Below are positions 52,101 to 60,093 of a stretch of DNA of 64,000 nt, one piece after another (the stretch's first letter is position 1; every line of letters begins with the position of its first letter). Made by a program: the position numbers and the translations under genes. The notes below the pieces were generated by a model. That model saw nothing but the letters and a program-made list of their open reading frames with translations. It searched no databases and was not told where the DNA came from. The DNA lies in assembly GCA_024279915.1 (NCBI GenBank), contig JAJRRB010000062.1:1-64000 (forward strand). The letters run 5' to 3'. Origin of the DNA: Deltaproteobacteria bacterium (lineage in GTDB: Bacteria > Desulfobacterota > Desulfuromonadia > Desulfuromonadales > BM103).

Positions 52101-52253
52101 CATACTTGATGAATTATCGAAAATAATCAGAACATTCGGCGGAACGCCTCCTGTCGACCCTCCAAAGATTTCCAAATCATCGGCAAACGTTGTGGTTATT
52201 GACATAAAGAATATTATGCAAATGAACAAACAGAAAATATTCCGTTTCAACAT
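49191..52253 (-). CDS. pilY1: PilY1-like type IV pilus tip protein with von Willebrand A domain
   Basis: 1020 residues from ATG 52253, with GGGGG 7 bases upstream. A signal peptide (about 1-25, ending FADD) precedes a von Willebrand A domain with a MIDAS motif (DNSSSM, about 45-50). An Asp-rich loop region (about 180-235) follows, then the Neisseria PilC/PilY1 beta-propeller domain (about 500-1000), which includes Asp-rich loops typical of calcium sites. PilY1 proteins sit at the pilus tip and control pilus retraction and adhesion. It ends an operon after pilV, pilW and pilX. Confidence 0.88.
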   Translation of the reverse strand: MLKRNIFCLFICIIFFMSITTTFADDLEIFGGSTGGVPPNVLIIFDNSSSMVLNEIDGETRLSIAKRVVTDLVNDSDNENVRFGLMKFNSNKNGGYIVEPCESRDDNSTIVTAIDAIDPSTDSDNYTFTPLAETLAEAGLYFAGETSWFNNITYESPVDYSCQKNYIILMTDGAPTFDLDDKLSTEIYIDGSAASGDADGDGCDPNGCDEPGSQSDDNLYDSYPGDDDEGYGSDYLDDVAYYLFHNNCKTSLISSGDEYKTQFIRTHTIGFATEQQLLEDTADNGGGLYKSAADAGELTTVLEEILASVAAEANATYAPPVIPRNPDNQIQAGNKVYMPFFKPQSDGRWMGNLKAYNLVDGVLLDVNDVVATYPTDPTAAGYIAGKEGYIKPTAQSYWSSAADVLDVSKGGGGERLNSNNSRNVYTYTYVDETANYIDTSSNATQRKLSHQNNEFKTTTNNRLEALLTAIYPTTPPDDLVNLTLDGTDVIYADGTIAPWTLGDIVHSEPLVESYTQDCNGDGNTPDDYIFVGANDGMLHVICAEDGGEEWAFVPPKQLTRLHLLESGSHDYFVDGSPVIETLVDGGSTVKMLFFGEGRGGERYYALDVTDPADPYWKYQVIEQKLQNADGDEAVLGQSWAKPQRKRVRYLDSGTETFEDVFLLAGGYDPRYETNTFPASIPQPTEITGRAIYTINALTGSLVGLNINGGNWINLDTSLPEMQHSILDVTAFDATDSDYINRAYAGDLGGKVFGAKYDATDDKWEKLVLLDLPATVDYVNTSSVATTDPLGQKFMTKPDATIEYDGECLYFGTGDREHLTNTDNVDAFYTICNKWDPAEDADGNDIVDVNGDVVYKNVDFVTDLVDVTDNLVQDGTAAQKATVNSALNDGSGWFIRMEHDGEKITSSPKVIDGKVFFNTFTPGVDTSVSNDPCTTEFDLGVSRLYAVDHRTGAAVMNLDGSDDELTKTDRSATIGTSVTPDLVLTTIGDVTTLVVGSAGKLLMIDVDNNAVLRRYYWRQIK

Positions 52254-52285
52254 ATGGACCCCCGACACAATGTTTTTAATTGAGA

Positions 52286-52783
52286 CTACTTGGGTACAAT
52301 TCGATAAACCCCAATCTGGAGTTCCTTGCCACCTGCTACCGAGTTGATGCTGTAACGCCTGGTCACAGTGCTATTGACGCCCGAACTGGAACCGGCAGGG
52401 GGCGTAGATTCATGTCTTTGAGCCGGTTGGCCATTGGTCACAGCAACACCAGCATCACTCTGGATAGGCCGCAGTGTAATCTCAGCGACAACACGCTGGT
52501 TTACCGGATCTGCTGCCGAGGTTGGATCCTTGATCGTATTATAAACCACGGCCGTAGTGACATCCGCACTTAATGAATCGGCGAAGTCACCAAATTTTTC
52601 CATGGCGACATTGAGACCTGCTTCAGCATCAAAAAACTTCTGAGCTTTTGATTTGCTGCCGCCAACCCACTGCAGTTCATAGCCCGTCGATGTCAGCGCA
52701 ACAACCCAGAAGGCCGAAAGAGTAAAGACCGTGATCAGGACCAAGATAATAACCCGGCCATCTTCATTATTGTGTACATTCAT
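52286..52783 (-). CDS. pilX: Minor pilin, PilX-like
   Basis: 165 residues with a hydrophobic N-terminal helix (about 9-32) preceded by a short charged leader with GRVIILV, the PilX_N pattern. No canonical G-F prepilin site is evident. The rest is a globular pilin head with no motif. Its position between pilW and pilY1, with 21- and 32-base gaps, supports the name. Confidence 0.7.
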   Translation of the reverse strand: MNVHNNEDGRVIILVLITVFTLSAFWVVALTSTGYELQWVGGSKSKAQKFFDAEAGLNVAMEKFGDFADSLSADVTTAVVYNTIKDPTSAADPVNQRVVAEITLRPIQSDAGVAVTNGQPAQRHESTPPAGSSSGVNSTVTRRYSINSVAGGKELQIGVYRIVPK

Positions 52784-52804
52784 CGGTCATAAATCCTTGC
52801 CACC

Positions 52805-53401
52805 TCAAGGGTTGCGCAAGTCAACTCGGGTCGAATAAGTACGGGTAAAATCGCCACCGCGATATTTGGTATCTTTAAAGCTTACACTTAACTCAAACCA
52901 TCTAATGTCATCGACATTAGCGGGCGAAGACACCCCGGATGCATCAAAACTCTTCAACTGTAATGAAGTAACATTCTTAGCGATGTCTTGCGACCAGACG
53001 GGAGTTCCATTCTCGTCACGAAAAGTCCGTTTTATAATTCCAGAATTAAATTCCAGCAAAATATTTTCACCAAAATCGAGCACCCCATCAAGATCGGAGT
53101 CTCTATCGAACCAGATACTTCGGATAGCATCAGGGGCTGAGGGGTCTACGGGTAAAACAGGGATTATCCCGCCAACCCCATTGAAGCTTGGGGAATTAAG
53201 AGGATTCAAACCGGCCTCCCGCAAAGCCTGGGCAATGAATTCCATGGCAAGACGCCCATCCCGCTGGGCATCCAAAATCTTATTCTGATCCATAAAAGTC
53301 CGGTTCGAAGTAACAAACAAACTCATCACAAACATACCAACGACTGAGGCCAACACCATCACCACCAAGATTTCCACCAAGGTCATTCCTCGTTGGTTCA
53401 T
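52805..53401 (-). CDS. pilW: Minor pilin, PilW-like
   Basis: 198 residues from ATG 53401, one base after the pilV stop (TAG-C-ATG). The N-terminal prepilin motif RGMTLVEILV (cleavage after Gly, methylated residue next) is followed by the hydrophobic helix. The globular head is typical of PilW. It is placed in order pilV-pilW-pilX-pilY1. Confidence 0.8.
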   Translation of the reverse strand: MNQRGMTLVEILVVMVLASVVGMFVMSLFVTSNRTFMDQNKILDAQRDGRLAMEFIAQALREAGLNPLNSPSFNGVGGIIPVLPVDPSAPDAIRSIWFDRDSDLDGVLDFGENILLEFNSGIIKRTFRDENGTPVWSQDIAKNVTSLQLKSFDASGVSSPANVDDIRWFELSVSFKDTKYRGGDFTRTYSTRVDLRNP

Positions 53402-53402
53402 G

Positions 53403-53798
53403 CTATAGCTCCCGAGCATAAGATTTGAGGCGCATCTGGTGGTTGCCTTTATTATCGACCCAGCTAACTGTGACTGTTATCCATTGTGAATTATCGTCCG
53501 GAACCGTTGAGTCGTTCGCTTCAATCAGCCAGACTCTTGAGTAGTTGTCGGGTGCATCGGAGCTAGCAGAGAGGGTGGTAACATCCTGAAGAAGAAGTTC
53601 TTCCATCTTCTCTTGGGCCAGCAAGTTAGCCTGGGTCATTCGGTTGGCGAGTGCGTTGCCGTTAATACTCATCAAAGTCATGGACATAACAGCCAGAACA
53701 CCAATGGAAAAGATGACCAGCGAGACCATGAGTTCAACGAGCGTGACACCGGAAGGATTAGATGAACGGAAAAGGATTATGTGGAAAATACGACGCAT
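53403..53798 (-). CDS. pilV: Minor pilin, PilV-like
   Basis: 131 residues. The prepilin motif SGVTLVELMVSLV (about 16-28) identifies a type IV pilin-like protein; the next part matches the PilV/FimT-like group. GGGGGG lies about 7 bases before ATG 53798. It is the first gene of the minor pilin operon here; no pilE or fimU/fimT gene is found beside it. Confidence 0.8.
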   Translation of the reverse strand: MRRIFHIILFRSSNPSGVTLVELMVSLVIFSIGVLAVMSMTLMSINGNALANRMTQANLLAQEKMEELLLQDVTTLSASSDAPDNYSRVWLIEANDSTVPDDNSQWITVTVSWVDNKGNHQMRLKSYAREL

Positions 53799-53921
53799 CA
53801 GAATTGGTTCCCCCCCAACGAAGCTTGGCTCAGTTTAGCGATTGAAGCAAAAAAAAGCAATTGATTGCTGGGGATATCCTGACTAGCACACAGGTAGGTA
53901 AACCAAGAGGTTGCTCTACTT

Positions 53922-54533
53922 TTAGGAGAGGAACTGTCTGAGTTCTGCAACGAGCAGATATGGTGCTTCAGGACTATTGACAACCGTCAGGCGCAAAACC
54001 TGCCAAGCATCACATGGAAGCAGTGCAAGAAGAGAAGCCACCACATCACCCTCTTCTCCCCCACCCGGATGTGCCGGATAAACAGTCACAACAAGGCGTC
54101 CTCCAGGAGCCAGCAGCCCAAGTGACTGCTCCAGTGCAGCCAAGGTTGAGTCCGGACGTGTGACCAACGCCTGATCACCACCCGGCAAATAACCAAGATT
54201 TGCCATAATGGCTTTGGCAGGATGATGCAACACTTTGTCAATGGTACTGTGGCAAGCTTTAATCAGAAAAATTCCAGATTGTTCCGGGAGGGTTTGATCA
54301 GTAGGCCAACTGTTTACTGCGAGGTCATTTGTTTGTAGAAACTCTGTGGTTTGCTCAATAGCTGTGGCCTGCACGTCAAACGCGACAACCTGCCCTTCCA
54401 GGCCGACAGCCTTCGCCAAGGTATATGTATCTCTACCCTTACCGGCAGTTAGATCAACAGCCAGATCACCGGGGCTAAGAACTTCGCAGGCTAATTGCTG
54501 GCTCCAGGAGACAATATTGACTAAGGAAGACAT
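53922..54533 (-). CDS. mnmM: rRNA/tRNA methyltransferase of the YtqB/MnmM family
   Basis: 203 residues, a small Rossmann SAM methyltransferase (PF06962-like). The SAM motif AVDLTAGKGRDTYTL (about 25-39), ANLGYLPGGD near residue 112 and TVYPAHPGG near residue 148 match YtqB. Recent work assigns this family the methylation of aminomethyl-uridine at tRNA position 34 (MnmM). The assignment here is by motif, not by ranked search. No strong ribosome site is apparent. Confidence 0.7.
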   Translation of the reverse strand: MSSLVNIVSWSQQLACEVLSPGDLAVDLTAGKGRDTYTLAKAVGLEGQVVAFDVQATAIEQTTEFLQTNDLAVNSWPTDQTLPEQSGIFLIKACHSTIDKVLHHPAKAIMANLGYLPGGDQALVTRPDSTLAALEQSLGLLAPGGRLVVTVYPAHPGGGEEGDVVASLLALLPCDAWQVLRLTVVNSPEAPYLLVAELRQFLS

Positions 54534-54600
54534 GAAGCGCGGGACGCGGAACGAGGGATGCGAAAAGGCAAATTCTTCATTTCAGAGTGCTGATAACTGA

Positions 54601-55065
54601 TCACGACTTCCGATCTGGACAAACCTCATCAAGCACCTTCAATTTTCGATCAATAACGTCTTTATGATCGAGACGCAACAAGGCGGCAAGCTGTCGGGCC
54701 AAAGCATCTTCGTGCTTGTCGAGCGTGCCGTCAGCGTAAATCACCCGCCAAATGCCTTCCATGACATCAAGCTTTTCCGCACGGCTGAAATGAGCGTTGA
54801 TCTCGCGGGCGAACTGAAAAAGGTCGAGGCTTTCTTCGCGATGCTGATGAGAGTAATCGACCAGTTCAGCAACTGCTGCTGCGGAAAGGTCAAATTTCTT
54901 GGCAAGCAGGTCGTGGACAACTGTTGCCTCAACCGACTGGTAATGACCATCGCTATGAGCAACTTCCATGAGCAGAGCACAGGTGGCAACCTGGACCCTT
55001 TCAAAGCGACTCTTTTCGGTGACCTCACCTTCTCCCTGCAACAGATTCATAATACGATTAAACAT
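54601..55065 (-). CDS. TerB-like tellurite-resistance-family protein
   Basis: 154 residues, all-helical, matching the TerB fold by its acidic, helix-rich repeats around MEVAHSDGHYQSVE and VIYADGTLDKHED (Asp-Gly calcium-loop-like turns in both halves). TerB proteins are metal-binding and widespread outside tellurite operons. It has a strand partner (DUF190) 6 bases upstream. Its role is unknown. Confidence 0.75.
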   Translation of the reverse strand: MFNRIMNLLQGEGEVTEKSRFERVQVATCALLMEVAHSDGHYQSVEATVVHDLLAKKFDLSAAAVAELVDYSHQHREESLDLFQFAREINAHFSRAEKLDVMEGIWRVIYADGTLDKHEDALARQLAALLRLDHKDVIDRKLKVLDEVCPDRKS

Positions 55066-55070
55066 ATACT

Positions 55071-55406
55071 TTAATTGTCCTTGTGAAAATTAATAACACG
55101 GGCCTTTTCCAGAGTGATCAAACCACCCTGAAACATCCCCTCAATAAGTGGCAGAACGGCATCTATCTTTTTTTCCTTATCAACCACCTCGATAACCACG
55201 GGAAGATCACTGATCAAACGCAAGAAACGGTCGGAGTGCACTTCACTCTTGCCACCGTAGCCCATAGCCCCTTTTATAACCGTCGCTCCGGCCACACTTT
55301 CAGCGCGAAACAACTCGACCAGAGCCTCGTAAAGAGGTTTGTTTTCATAACGGTCACTCTCGCCGACAAAGATCCGCATCAGGGTAATCTCTTCCTGTTT
55401 CAACAT
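55071..55406 (-). CDS. DUF190 family protein associated with CrcB
   Basis: 111 residues from ATG 55406 with GAGGAAAG upstream; an earlier in-frame start at 55502 overlaps crcB and is rejected. It carries the KGAMGYGGKSEVHSDRFLRL segment (about 45-64) and the PVVIEVVDKEKKI strand typical of DUF190, which is paired with the fluoride channel CrcB in many genomes. Likely a regulatory or accessory protein. Confidence 0.85.
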   Translation of the reverse strand: MLKQEEITLMRIFVGESDRYENKPLYEALVELFRAESVAGATVIKGAMGYGGKSEVHSDRFLRLISDLPVVIEVVDKEKKIDAVLPLIEGMFQGGLITLEKARVINFHKDN

Positions 55407-55443
55407 ACTTTCCTCGCTTTCGCAGGTTAATACCTGGATCAGT

Positions 55444-55815
55444 TCACATCTGTCGAGCCAGATAAATACCGACAAGTGCGGCAACCACACAGACAGTGAC
55501 ATTCAAAAGGATATTTACCCCTGCTGCGACCATACTGCCCTTTTCCAATAACCGCACCGTTTCGTAAGAGAAAGTGGAGAAGGTCGTAAAACCGCCCATA
55601 AACCCAACGGTAAGTCCAAATCGCAGTTCGGGGCTCAACAAGGTGCTGCGCAGACTACCTTCCATAATCAAACCGAGCAGAAGAGAGCCAATCACATTGA
55701 CCGCAAGAGTACCATAAGGCAGAGTCTTACCAGCCAGGCTATAGACCCAGCCAGAAACCATGTAGCGTGCAACGCACCCCATGCCACCGAATATGCCCAA
55801 GTAGATGATTTTCAC
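55444..55815 (-). CDS. crcB: Fluoride ion channel CrcB/Fluc
   Basis: 123 residues with four membrane helices, the size of a Fluc monomer. Family motifs GTLAVNVIGS (about 35-44) and GFMGGFTTFSTFS (about 71-83, with the Phe-box) are intact. Dimers export fluoride and keep its cytoplasmic level low. It is upstream of DUF190 on the same strand. No fluoride riboswitch was recognised upstream. Confidence 0.92.
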   Translation of the reverse strand: MKIIYLGIFGGMGCVARYMVSGWVYSLAGKTLPYGTLAVNVIGSLLLGLIMEGSLRSTLLSPELRFGLTVGFMGGFTTFSTFSYETVRLLEKGSMVAAGVNILLNVTVCVVAALVGIYLARQM

Positions 55816-55890
55816 TTAGAAATATTGCCCTAAATTGCCATCGGAAGATTTACCACTGTGCCGATTGAGGTTTACTGAGAACTAGATATA

Positions 55891-56037
55891 TTAAAAATTC
55901 GTGTGAAAAAGAGCTTCAAAATCGGTACCACATGCCGGGCATACAACCCTGACCTTATCTTTTCCCGGATTTTTTGCACAAGCCGTCAAAAGTACAACAA
56001 CAAAGAGAACCAACAGTAGGTTGCAAAAACGGTGCAT
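55891..56037 (-). CDS. Small lipoprotein with C-terminal zinc-ribbon-like pair
   Basis: 48 residues, found by direct reading. GGAGGAAATTGTT precedes the ATG at 56037. The N-terminus is a lipoprotein signal with the lipobox LTAC at residues 17-20, so Cys20 is the lipid site. The mature part is only 29 residues, with VVCPACGTDF near the end. The role is unknown; a small metal-binding lipoprotein is possible. It lies between crcB and rpoH. Confidence 0.7.
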   Translation of the reverse strand: MHRFCNLLLVLFVVVLLTACAKNPGKDKVRVVCPACGTDFEALFHTNF

Positions 56038-56177
56038 AACAATTTCCTCCGATCATGGCCCTATAAATAACATGACACGATAGATATAAACGGGATTCAG
56101 ACCAGCATTATGCGGTGGACACGACAAACTGTCAACTTTTCATAACGTCTTTCCGAGCACCTTACTTCAGAGTCTTC

Positions 56178-56206
56178 TTGCATAATTACATTCATTTTGG
56201 TACATA
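56178..56206 (+). promoter_or_regulatory. Candidate promoter of rpoH
   Basis: TTGCAT (56178-56183), a 17-base spacer and TACATA (56201-56206). It ends just before the CIRCE operator, so repressor binding would block initiation. Confidence 0.5.
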
Positions 56207-56209
56207 TGT

Positions 56210-56236
56210 TTAGCACTCTATCAGTGAGAGTGCCAA
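56210..56236 (+). promoter_or_regulatory. CIRCE operator (HrcA binding site) upstream of rpoH
   Basis: TTAGCACTC (56210-56218), 9 bases, GAGTGCCAA (56228-56236). The CIRCE consensus is TTAGCACTC-N9-GAGTGCTAA; here one base differs. It is 31 bases before the rpoH start. HrcA repression that is relieved by heat stress is inferred. Confidence 0.9.
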
Positions 56237-56266
56237 AACCATAAATTTTAGAGGACATAGAGAATT

Positions 56267-57112
56267 ATGAGCACATTGAATCTACCGATCACAACCGACA
56301 CCTTTGAGCATTACATGGTTCAGGTTAATCGCTTTGATCTGTTGAGTGCCGAAGAGGAGCACGATCTGGCGATACAACAGCTGCAAGAGGGCAATATGGA
56401 CGCAGCCCACCGCCTGATCTGTGCCAACTTGCGCTTTGTCGTCAAGGTTGCCAACGAATACCGTGGCTATTGGTTGCGCCTACTTGATCTCGTTCAAGAA
56501 GGCAACATAGGCCTGATGAAGGCCGTCAAGAAGTTCGACCCAGCTCGTGGCACGCGACTGATCACTTATGCCGTATGGTGGATCCGCGCCTACATCCAGA
56601 ACTACGTTATGCGCAGTTGGTCACTGGTCAAAATCGGCACCACTCCAACGCAGAAGAAACTCTTCTTCAAGCTGGCCCAAACCCGTAACGCCTTGCGCAA
56701 CTTGACCGGCTCAGAGCAGATCGAGGACATCGCCCGGGAACTTGAGGTTAATGAAACTGTCGTCGCCGAGATGACTCAGCGTATGGGAAGCCGTGACACC
56801 TCGCTTGATGTCGAATTGACTGAAGGCGAAGGCTATACCCTGCTCAGCACTCTGGTTGATAAAAGTGACAATCAAGAAGACCTCCTCCTTGACAATGAGG
56901 AGCAACAACTCAACACGGAACGCACCTCAGCGGCTCTGGAGGTACTGAAACCCCGAGAACGGCATATTATCGAGCAGAGGATTCTGGCTGACCCTCCCAG
57001 TACTCTGCAGGATCTTGCCAATGAATACGGCATCAGCCGAGAACGTATTCGTCAGATTGAGCAAAACGCTCTTGGCAAGCTACGCACAGCAATGTCTGCA
57101 GAGCTGTCCTGA
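56267..57112 (+). CDS. rpoH: Heat-shock sigma factor RpoH
   Basis: 281 residues, the RpoH size. It has the sigma70 region 2 (about 50-120, with LRFVVKVANEYRGYWLRLLDLVQEGN) and region 4 (about 220-275, with a Fis-like ...ISRERIRQIEQNALGKLR). The region around residues 130-140 has the RpoH box form QKKLFFKLAQTR. It directs RNA polymerase to heat-shock promoters. A CIRCE operator precedes it, so HrcA would control its level. A bamD gene follows. Confidence 0.95.
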   Translation: MSTLNLPITTDTFEHYMVQVNRFDLLSAEEEHDLAIQQLQEGNMDAAHRLICANLRFVVKVANEYRGYWLRLLDLVQEGNIGLMKAVKKFDPARGTRLITYAVWWIRAYIQNYVMRSWSLVKIGTTPTQKKLFFKLAQTRNALRNLTGSEQIEDIARELEVNETVVAEMTQRMGSRDTSLDVELTEGEGYTLLSTLVDKSDNQEDLLLDNEEQQLNTERTSAALEVLKPRERHIIEQRILADPPSTLQDLANEYGISRERIRQIEQNALGKLRTAMSAELS

Positions 57113-57223
57113 GAGTTTATTAACCAAGGAAACGATTGACAAACAGACCGATTTCCCGTTATCTAAAGCCTTCATTCATCAACAACTTTAACATAACAAA
57201 AGACACCATCAGGAACAGTTAGA

Positions 57224-57970
57224 ATGCATAAAACATTAGCCTGTTGTTTACTCTTGGCTCTCTGCCTGCTTGCCGCCTGTGCACCCAGTACAGTTGTTCC
57301 CCCAGCAAAAAACGCTGGCGTTTATTTTCAGGAAGGTGAAGAATTCTTTGAGAAAGGGCTCTACCGGGACGCCATCGCTTCATGGGAAAAAGTCAGGGAC
57401 AGCTATTACTCACCTGAGTTGAACAGTCTCGCCGAGTTGAAGATTGCCGAAGCTCACTTCCTCGCCGAAGAGTATATTGAAGCCTCTGTTGCCTATGAGG
57501 CCTTTTTGCAAAACCACCCGGACAATTCACGGGTTCCTGATGTTCTTTACCAACTCGGGCTATCCTATACGCACCAACTCCTATCCTCAGACCAGGATCA
57601 ATCAGCGACCGTCTATGCACTGAATGCCTTCAGAACCTTAAAGGAACGTTTCCCGGATGATCGCCGCAGTGAAGAGACCCAAATCTACATTGACCGTATA
57701 CTTAACCTGTTAGCAGCAAGTGAACTCAACATCGGCAAATTTTACCTGCGTACCAAATATTTCTCAGCAGCGATTAATCGGTTCGAAGGGTTGCTGAGAA
57801 AATATCCGAATTATTATGAGCGCGATAAAGTTTATTATTATCTCGGTCAGGCCTATCTGTTGTCAGGAGAAAAGGAAAAAGCTGTCGTTGCTTTCAACAC
57901 ACTTTTCGACGACTATATTGGTAGTGAATTCATTCTTGACGCCCAGAGATTCATCGAAAAAAACTACTGA
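57224..57970 (+). CDS. bamD: Outer membrane assembly lipoprotein BamD
   Basis: 248 residues. A lipoprotein signal ends LAACAP (lipobox near residues 16-20), followed by TPR-type helical repeats (about 30-235) with the YFQEGEEFFEKGLYRDAI start typical of BamD/YfiO. BamD is the essential lipoprotein of the BAM complex that inserts beta-barrel proteins into the outer membrane. It fits the Gram-negative context. It ends in a strong terminator. Confidence 0.92.
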   Translation: MHKTLACCLLLALCLLAACAPSTVVPPAKNAGVYFQEGEEFFEKGLYRDAIASWEKVRDSYYSPELNSLAELKIAEAHFLAEEYIEASVAYEAFLQNHPDNSRVPDVLYQLGLSYTHQLLSSDQDQSATVYALNAFRTLKERFPDDRRSEETQIYIDRILNLLAASELNIGKFYLRTKYFSAAINRFEGLLRKYPNYYERDKVYYYLGQAYLLSGEKEKAVVAFNTLFDDYIGSEFILDAQRFIEKNY

Positions 57971-57994
57971 TCTTTAAAGAGCCAGAAAGATTAA

Positions 57995-58020
57995 AAAGCC
58001 CATCCTCGCAGATGGGCTTT
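57995..58020 (+). terminator. Intrinsic terminator after bamD
   Basis: AAAGCCCATC pairs with GATGGGCTTT around CTCGCA, then TT. Confidence 0.85.
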
Positions 58021-58082
58021 TTACGTTTCAGGTCGCACAGTTGAGGATAGGAGCAAGCATACAGAATACGGTATATTTTCCC

Positions 58083-58111
58083 TTGACTTGCCGTGAGCCC
58101 CATACTATAAA
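58083..58111 (+). promoter_or_regulatory. Sigma70-type promoter upstream of the CoA-transferase gene
   Basis: TTGACT (58083-58088), 17 bases, TATAAA (58106-58111). The start codon is about 220 bases downstream, so the message has a long leader. A short hydrophobic frame from 58113 would begin ahead of the +1 site and is not called. Confidence 0.65.
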
Positions 58112-58337
58112 AATGTTCTATTTTGTATATGCTTTCCTGATAATTGTCTCTATGGGACGCTGGGCTACCACTTTATCCGCTCCTTATTTATTGAGGTCAC
58201 TCCGGGAAACCAGTAAAAAGCATCACAAAAAGAGAACGCCATCGTCGAGATAGAGGACAGTGCTTTAATCCTGTTCTCGGCAAACAATTCTAACTTCGGA
58301 ATATGATCCGAATAAATTCCATCACGGAGGAGAGAGC

Positions 58338-59924
58338 ATGTCCGATTACGGTACTCTGGAAAGTCGCGTTCGTCGTAAATCCCTACTCAGTAAGGTCATG
58401 AAGCCTGAAGACACAATTAAGTTCTTCAGTAATGGTCAAAATTTAGTCTGGTCTGGTTTCACCCCAGCCGGGTACCCCAAAGCTGTGCCCATCGCGTTGG
58501 CTGACCACGTAGAAGCCAACAACCTGCAGGGTCAGTTGAAATTCAACCTCTTCATCGGTGCCTCTGTCGGCGCTGAGACTGAAGATCGCTGGGCAACCCT
58601 CGACATGATTGACCGCCGCTGGCCTTACCAGACCGGCAAGAATATCGCCAAAGGCATCAACGCTGGTAAGATCCGCATGGGCGACAAACACCTCGGTCAC
58701 TTTGCTCAGGATATCAGCTACGGTTTTTACACTGAAAAGGGCCGTTACGATATCGGTATTTTTGAAGTCTCAGCCATCACAGAAGACGGCGGCCTGGCAC
58801 TGACTTCTTCCTGCGGTATCGTTGCTGAAGCCATCGGCCTCTGCGACAAAATTATCCTTGAAGTCAACACTGGCCAGCCTTCGTTTGAAGGTCTGCACGA
58901 CATCCACATGCAGCAGAAGCCGCCAAATCGTGCGCCGTTCCTGATCACTGAGGCTCATACCCGCATCGGAACTCCCTATGTCCCTTGCGACATGGAGAAA
59001 GTCGTTGCTGTTGTTGAATCCAAGCATCGTGACAAAGGTCGTGCTTTTGCAGGTCAAGATGACACTTCTGACGCAATTGCCGGACACCTCATGGAATTCT
59101 TTGCCCACGAAGTAAAAATGGGTCGTCTGCCAGAGAACCTGCTTCCGTTACAGTCCGGTGTTGGCTCCATAGCTAACGCAGTTGTCGGCGGCCTGGCCAA
59201 AGGTCCATTCTCAAATCTGTCGGTTTACACCGAGGTTCTGCAAGACACCATGCTCGACTTTTTCGACTCCGGTAAGCTTAACTTTGCTTCGGCCTGTTCC
59301 CTCTCGTTGTCTGAGGATCCAGGTTTCCCGCGCTTCTTCGATAACTGGGATAAGTATTTTGACAAATGCATTTTGCGGCCACTGTCGATCTCGAACGCTC
59401 CTGAGCCGATCCGTCGTCTCGGTTGTATCGCCATGAACACCCCGGTTGAATTCGATATCTACGCTCACGCCAACTCAACACTGGTTGGTGGTACTAGTAT
59501 GATTAACGGTCTTGGCGGTTCCGGTGACTACCTGCGTAACGGCTTCCTGAAGATCATGCATTCGCCTTCAACCCGTCCGAGCAAGATAGATCCACTCGGC
59601 ATCACCTGCGTTGTACCGAAGGCTCCGCATATTGACCATACTGAGCATGATCTTGACGTATTGGTTACCGAGCAGGGTCTGGCAGACCTTCGCGGCGTTG
59701 CACCAAAAGATCGCGCCAAGCTGATCATCGAAAAATGTGGTCATCCCGAGTACAAGCCGATCCTCAACGATTACCTGGAGATGGCTACCAAGACTTGTAT
59801 CGCACGTGGCGTTGGCCATGAGCCTCAGATGTTCGATCGTGCCTTTAAGATGCAATTGAACATGGCCGAAAACGGCACCATGCGTATCAAAAACTGGGAC
59901 ATCAAAATCGATCTCTGCGAATAG
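58338..59924 (+). CDS. Acetyl-CoA hydrolase/transferase family, probable succinyl-CoA:acetate CoA-transferase
   Basis: 528 residues of the class I CoA-transferase family, near the usual length of succinyl-CoA:acetate CoA-transferases. It contains the N-terminal domain (GFTPAGYPKAVP near residue 41), the catalytic-Glu region with SVYTEVLQDTMLDFF (Glu about 300) and glycine-rich NGLGGSGDYLRNG (about 390-402). In Geobacter-type organisms this enzyme activates acetate to acetyl-CoA with succinyl-CoA, feeding the TCA cycle. Hydrolase activity is possible but less likely. GGAGGAG precedes the start. A strong terminator follows. Confidence 0.88.
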   Translation: MSDYGTLESRVRRKSLLSKVMKPEDTIKFFSNGQNLVWSGFTPAGYPKAVPIALADHVEANNLQGQLKFNLFIGASVGAETEDRWATLDMIDRRWPYQTGKNIAKGINAGKIRMGDKHLGHFAQDISYGFYTEKGRYDIGIFEVSAITEDGGLALTSSCGIVAEAIGLCDKIILEVNTGQPSFEGLHDIHMQQKPPNRAPFLITEAHTRIGTPYVPCDMEKVVAVVESKHRDKGRAFAGQDDTSDAIAGHLMEFFAHEVKMGRLPENLLPLQSGVGSIANAVVGGLAKGPFSNLSVYTEVLQDTMLDFFDSGKLNFASACSLSLSEDPGFPRFFDNWDKYFDKCILRPLSISNAPEPIRRLGCIAMNTPVEFDIYAHANSTLVGGTSMINGLGGSGDYLRNGFLKIMHSPSTRPSKIDPLGITCVVPKAPHIDHTEHDLDVLVTEQGLADLRGVAPKDRAKLIIEKCGHPEYKPILNDYLEMATKTCIARGVGHEPQMFDRAFKMQLNMAENGTMRIKNWDIKIDLCE

Positions 59925-59955
59925 ATTTCGACTGTTCTACATCAGCAAACAAGAC

Positions 59956-59985
59956 AAGGCCCTGTCGGACAACCGACAGGGCCTT
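59956..59985 (+). terminator. Intrinsic terminator after the CoA-transferase gene
   Basis: AAGGCCCTGTCGG and CCGACAGGGCCTT pair perfectly around ACAA, followed by ATCTTTT. Confidence 0.92.
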
Positions 59986-60093
59986 ATCTTTTATAATTCT
60001 CACTACTGACCCGTTATTGATTGCAATCAGCCCTTTTACTCGATCCATGAACCCTGTATATTGATCCATGATTATTATGCAAGGGAGAGTTGC

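Noticed and set aside
55816-55890. Possible fluoride riboswitch upstream of crcB
   Set aside because: The region has a GATGG-like string but not the conserved pairs and pseudoknot segments of the crcB motif.
58113-58253. Small hydrophobic frame starting at ATG 58113
   Set aside because: It begins only two bases past the -10 box of the promoter at 58083-58111, ahead of the expected transcription start, and has no ribosome site.
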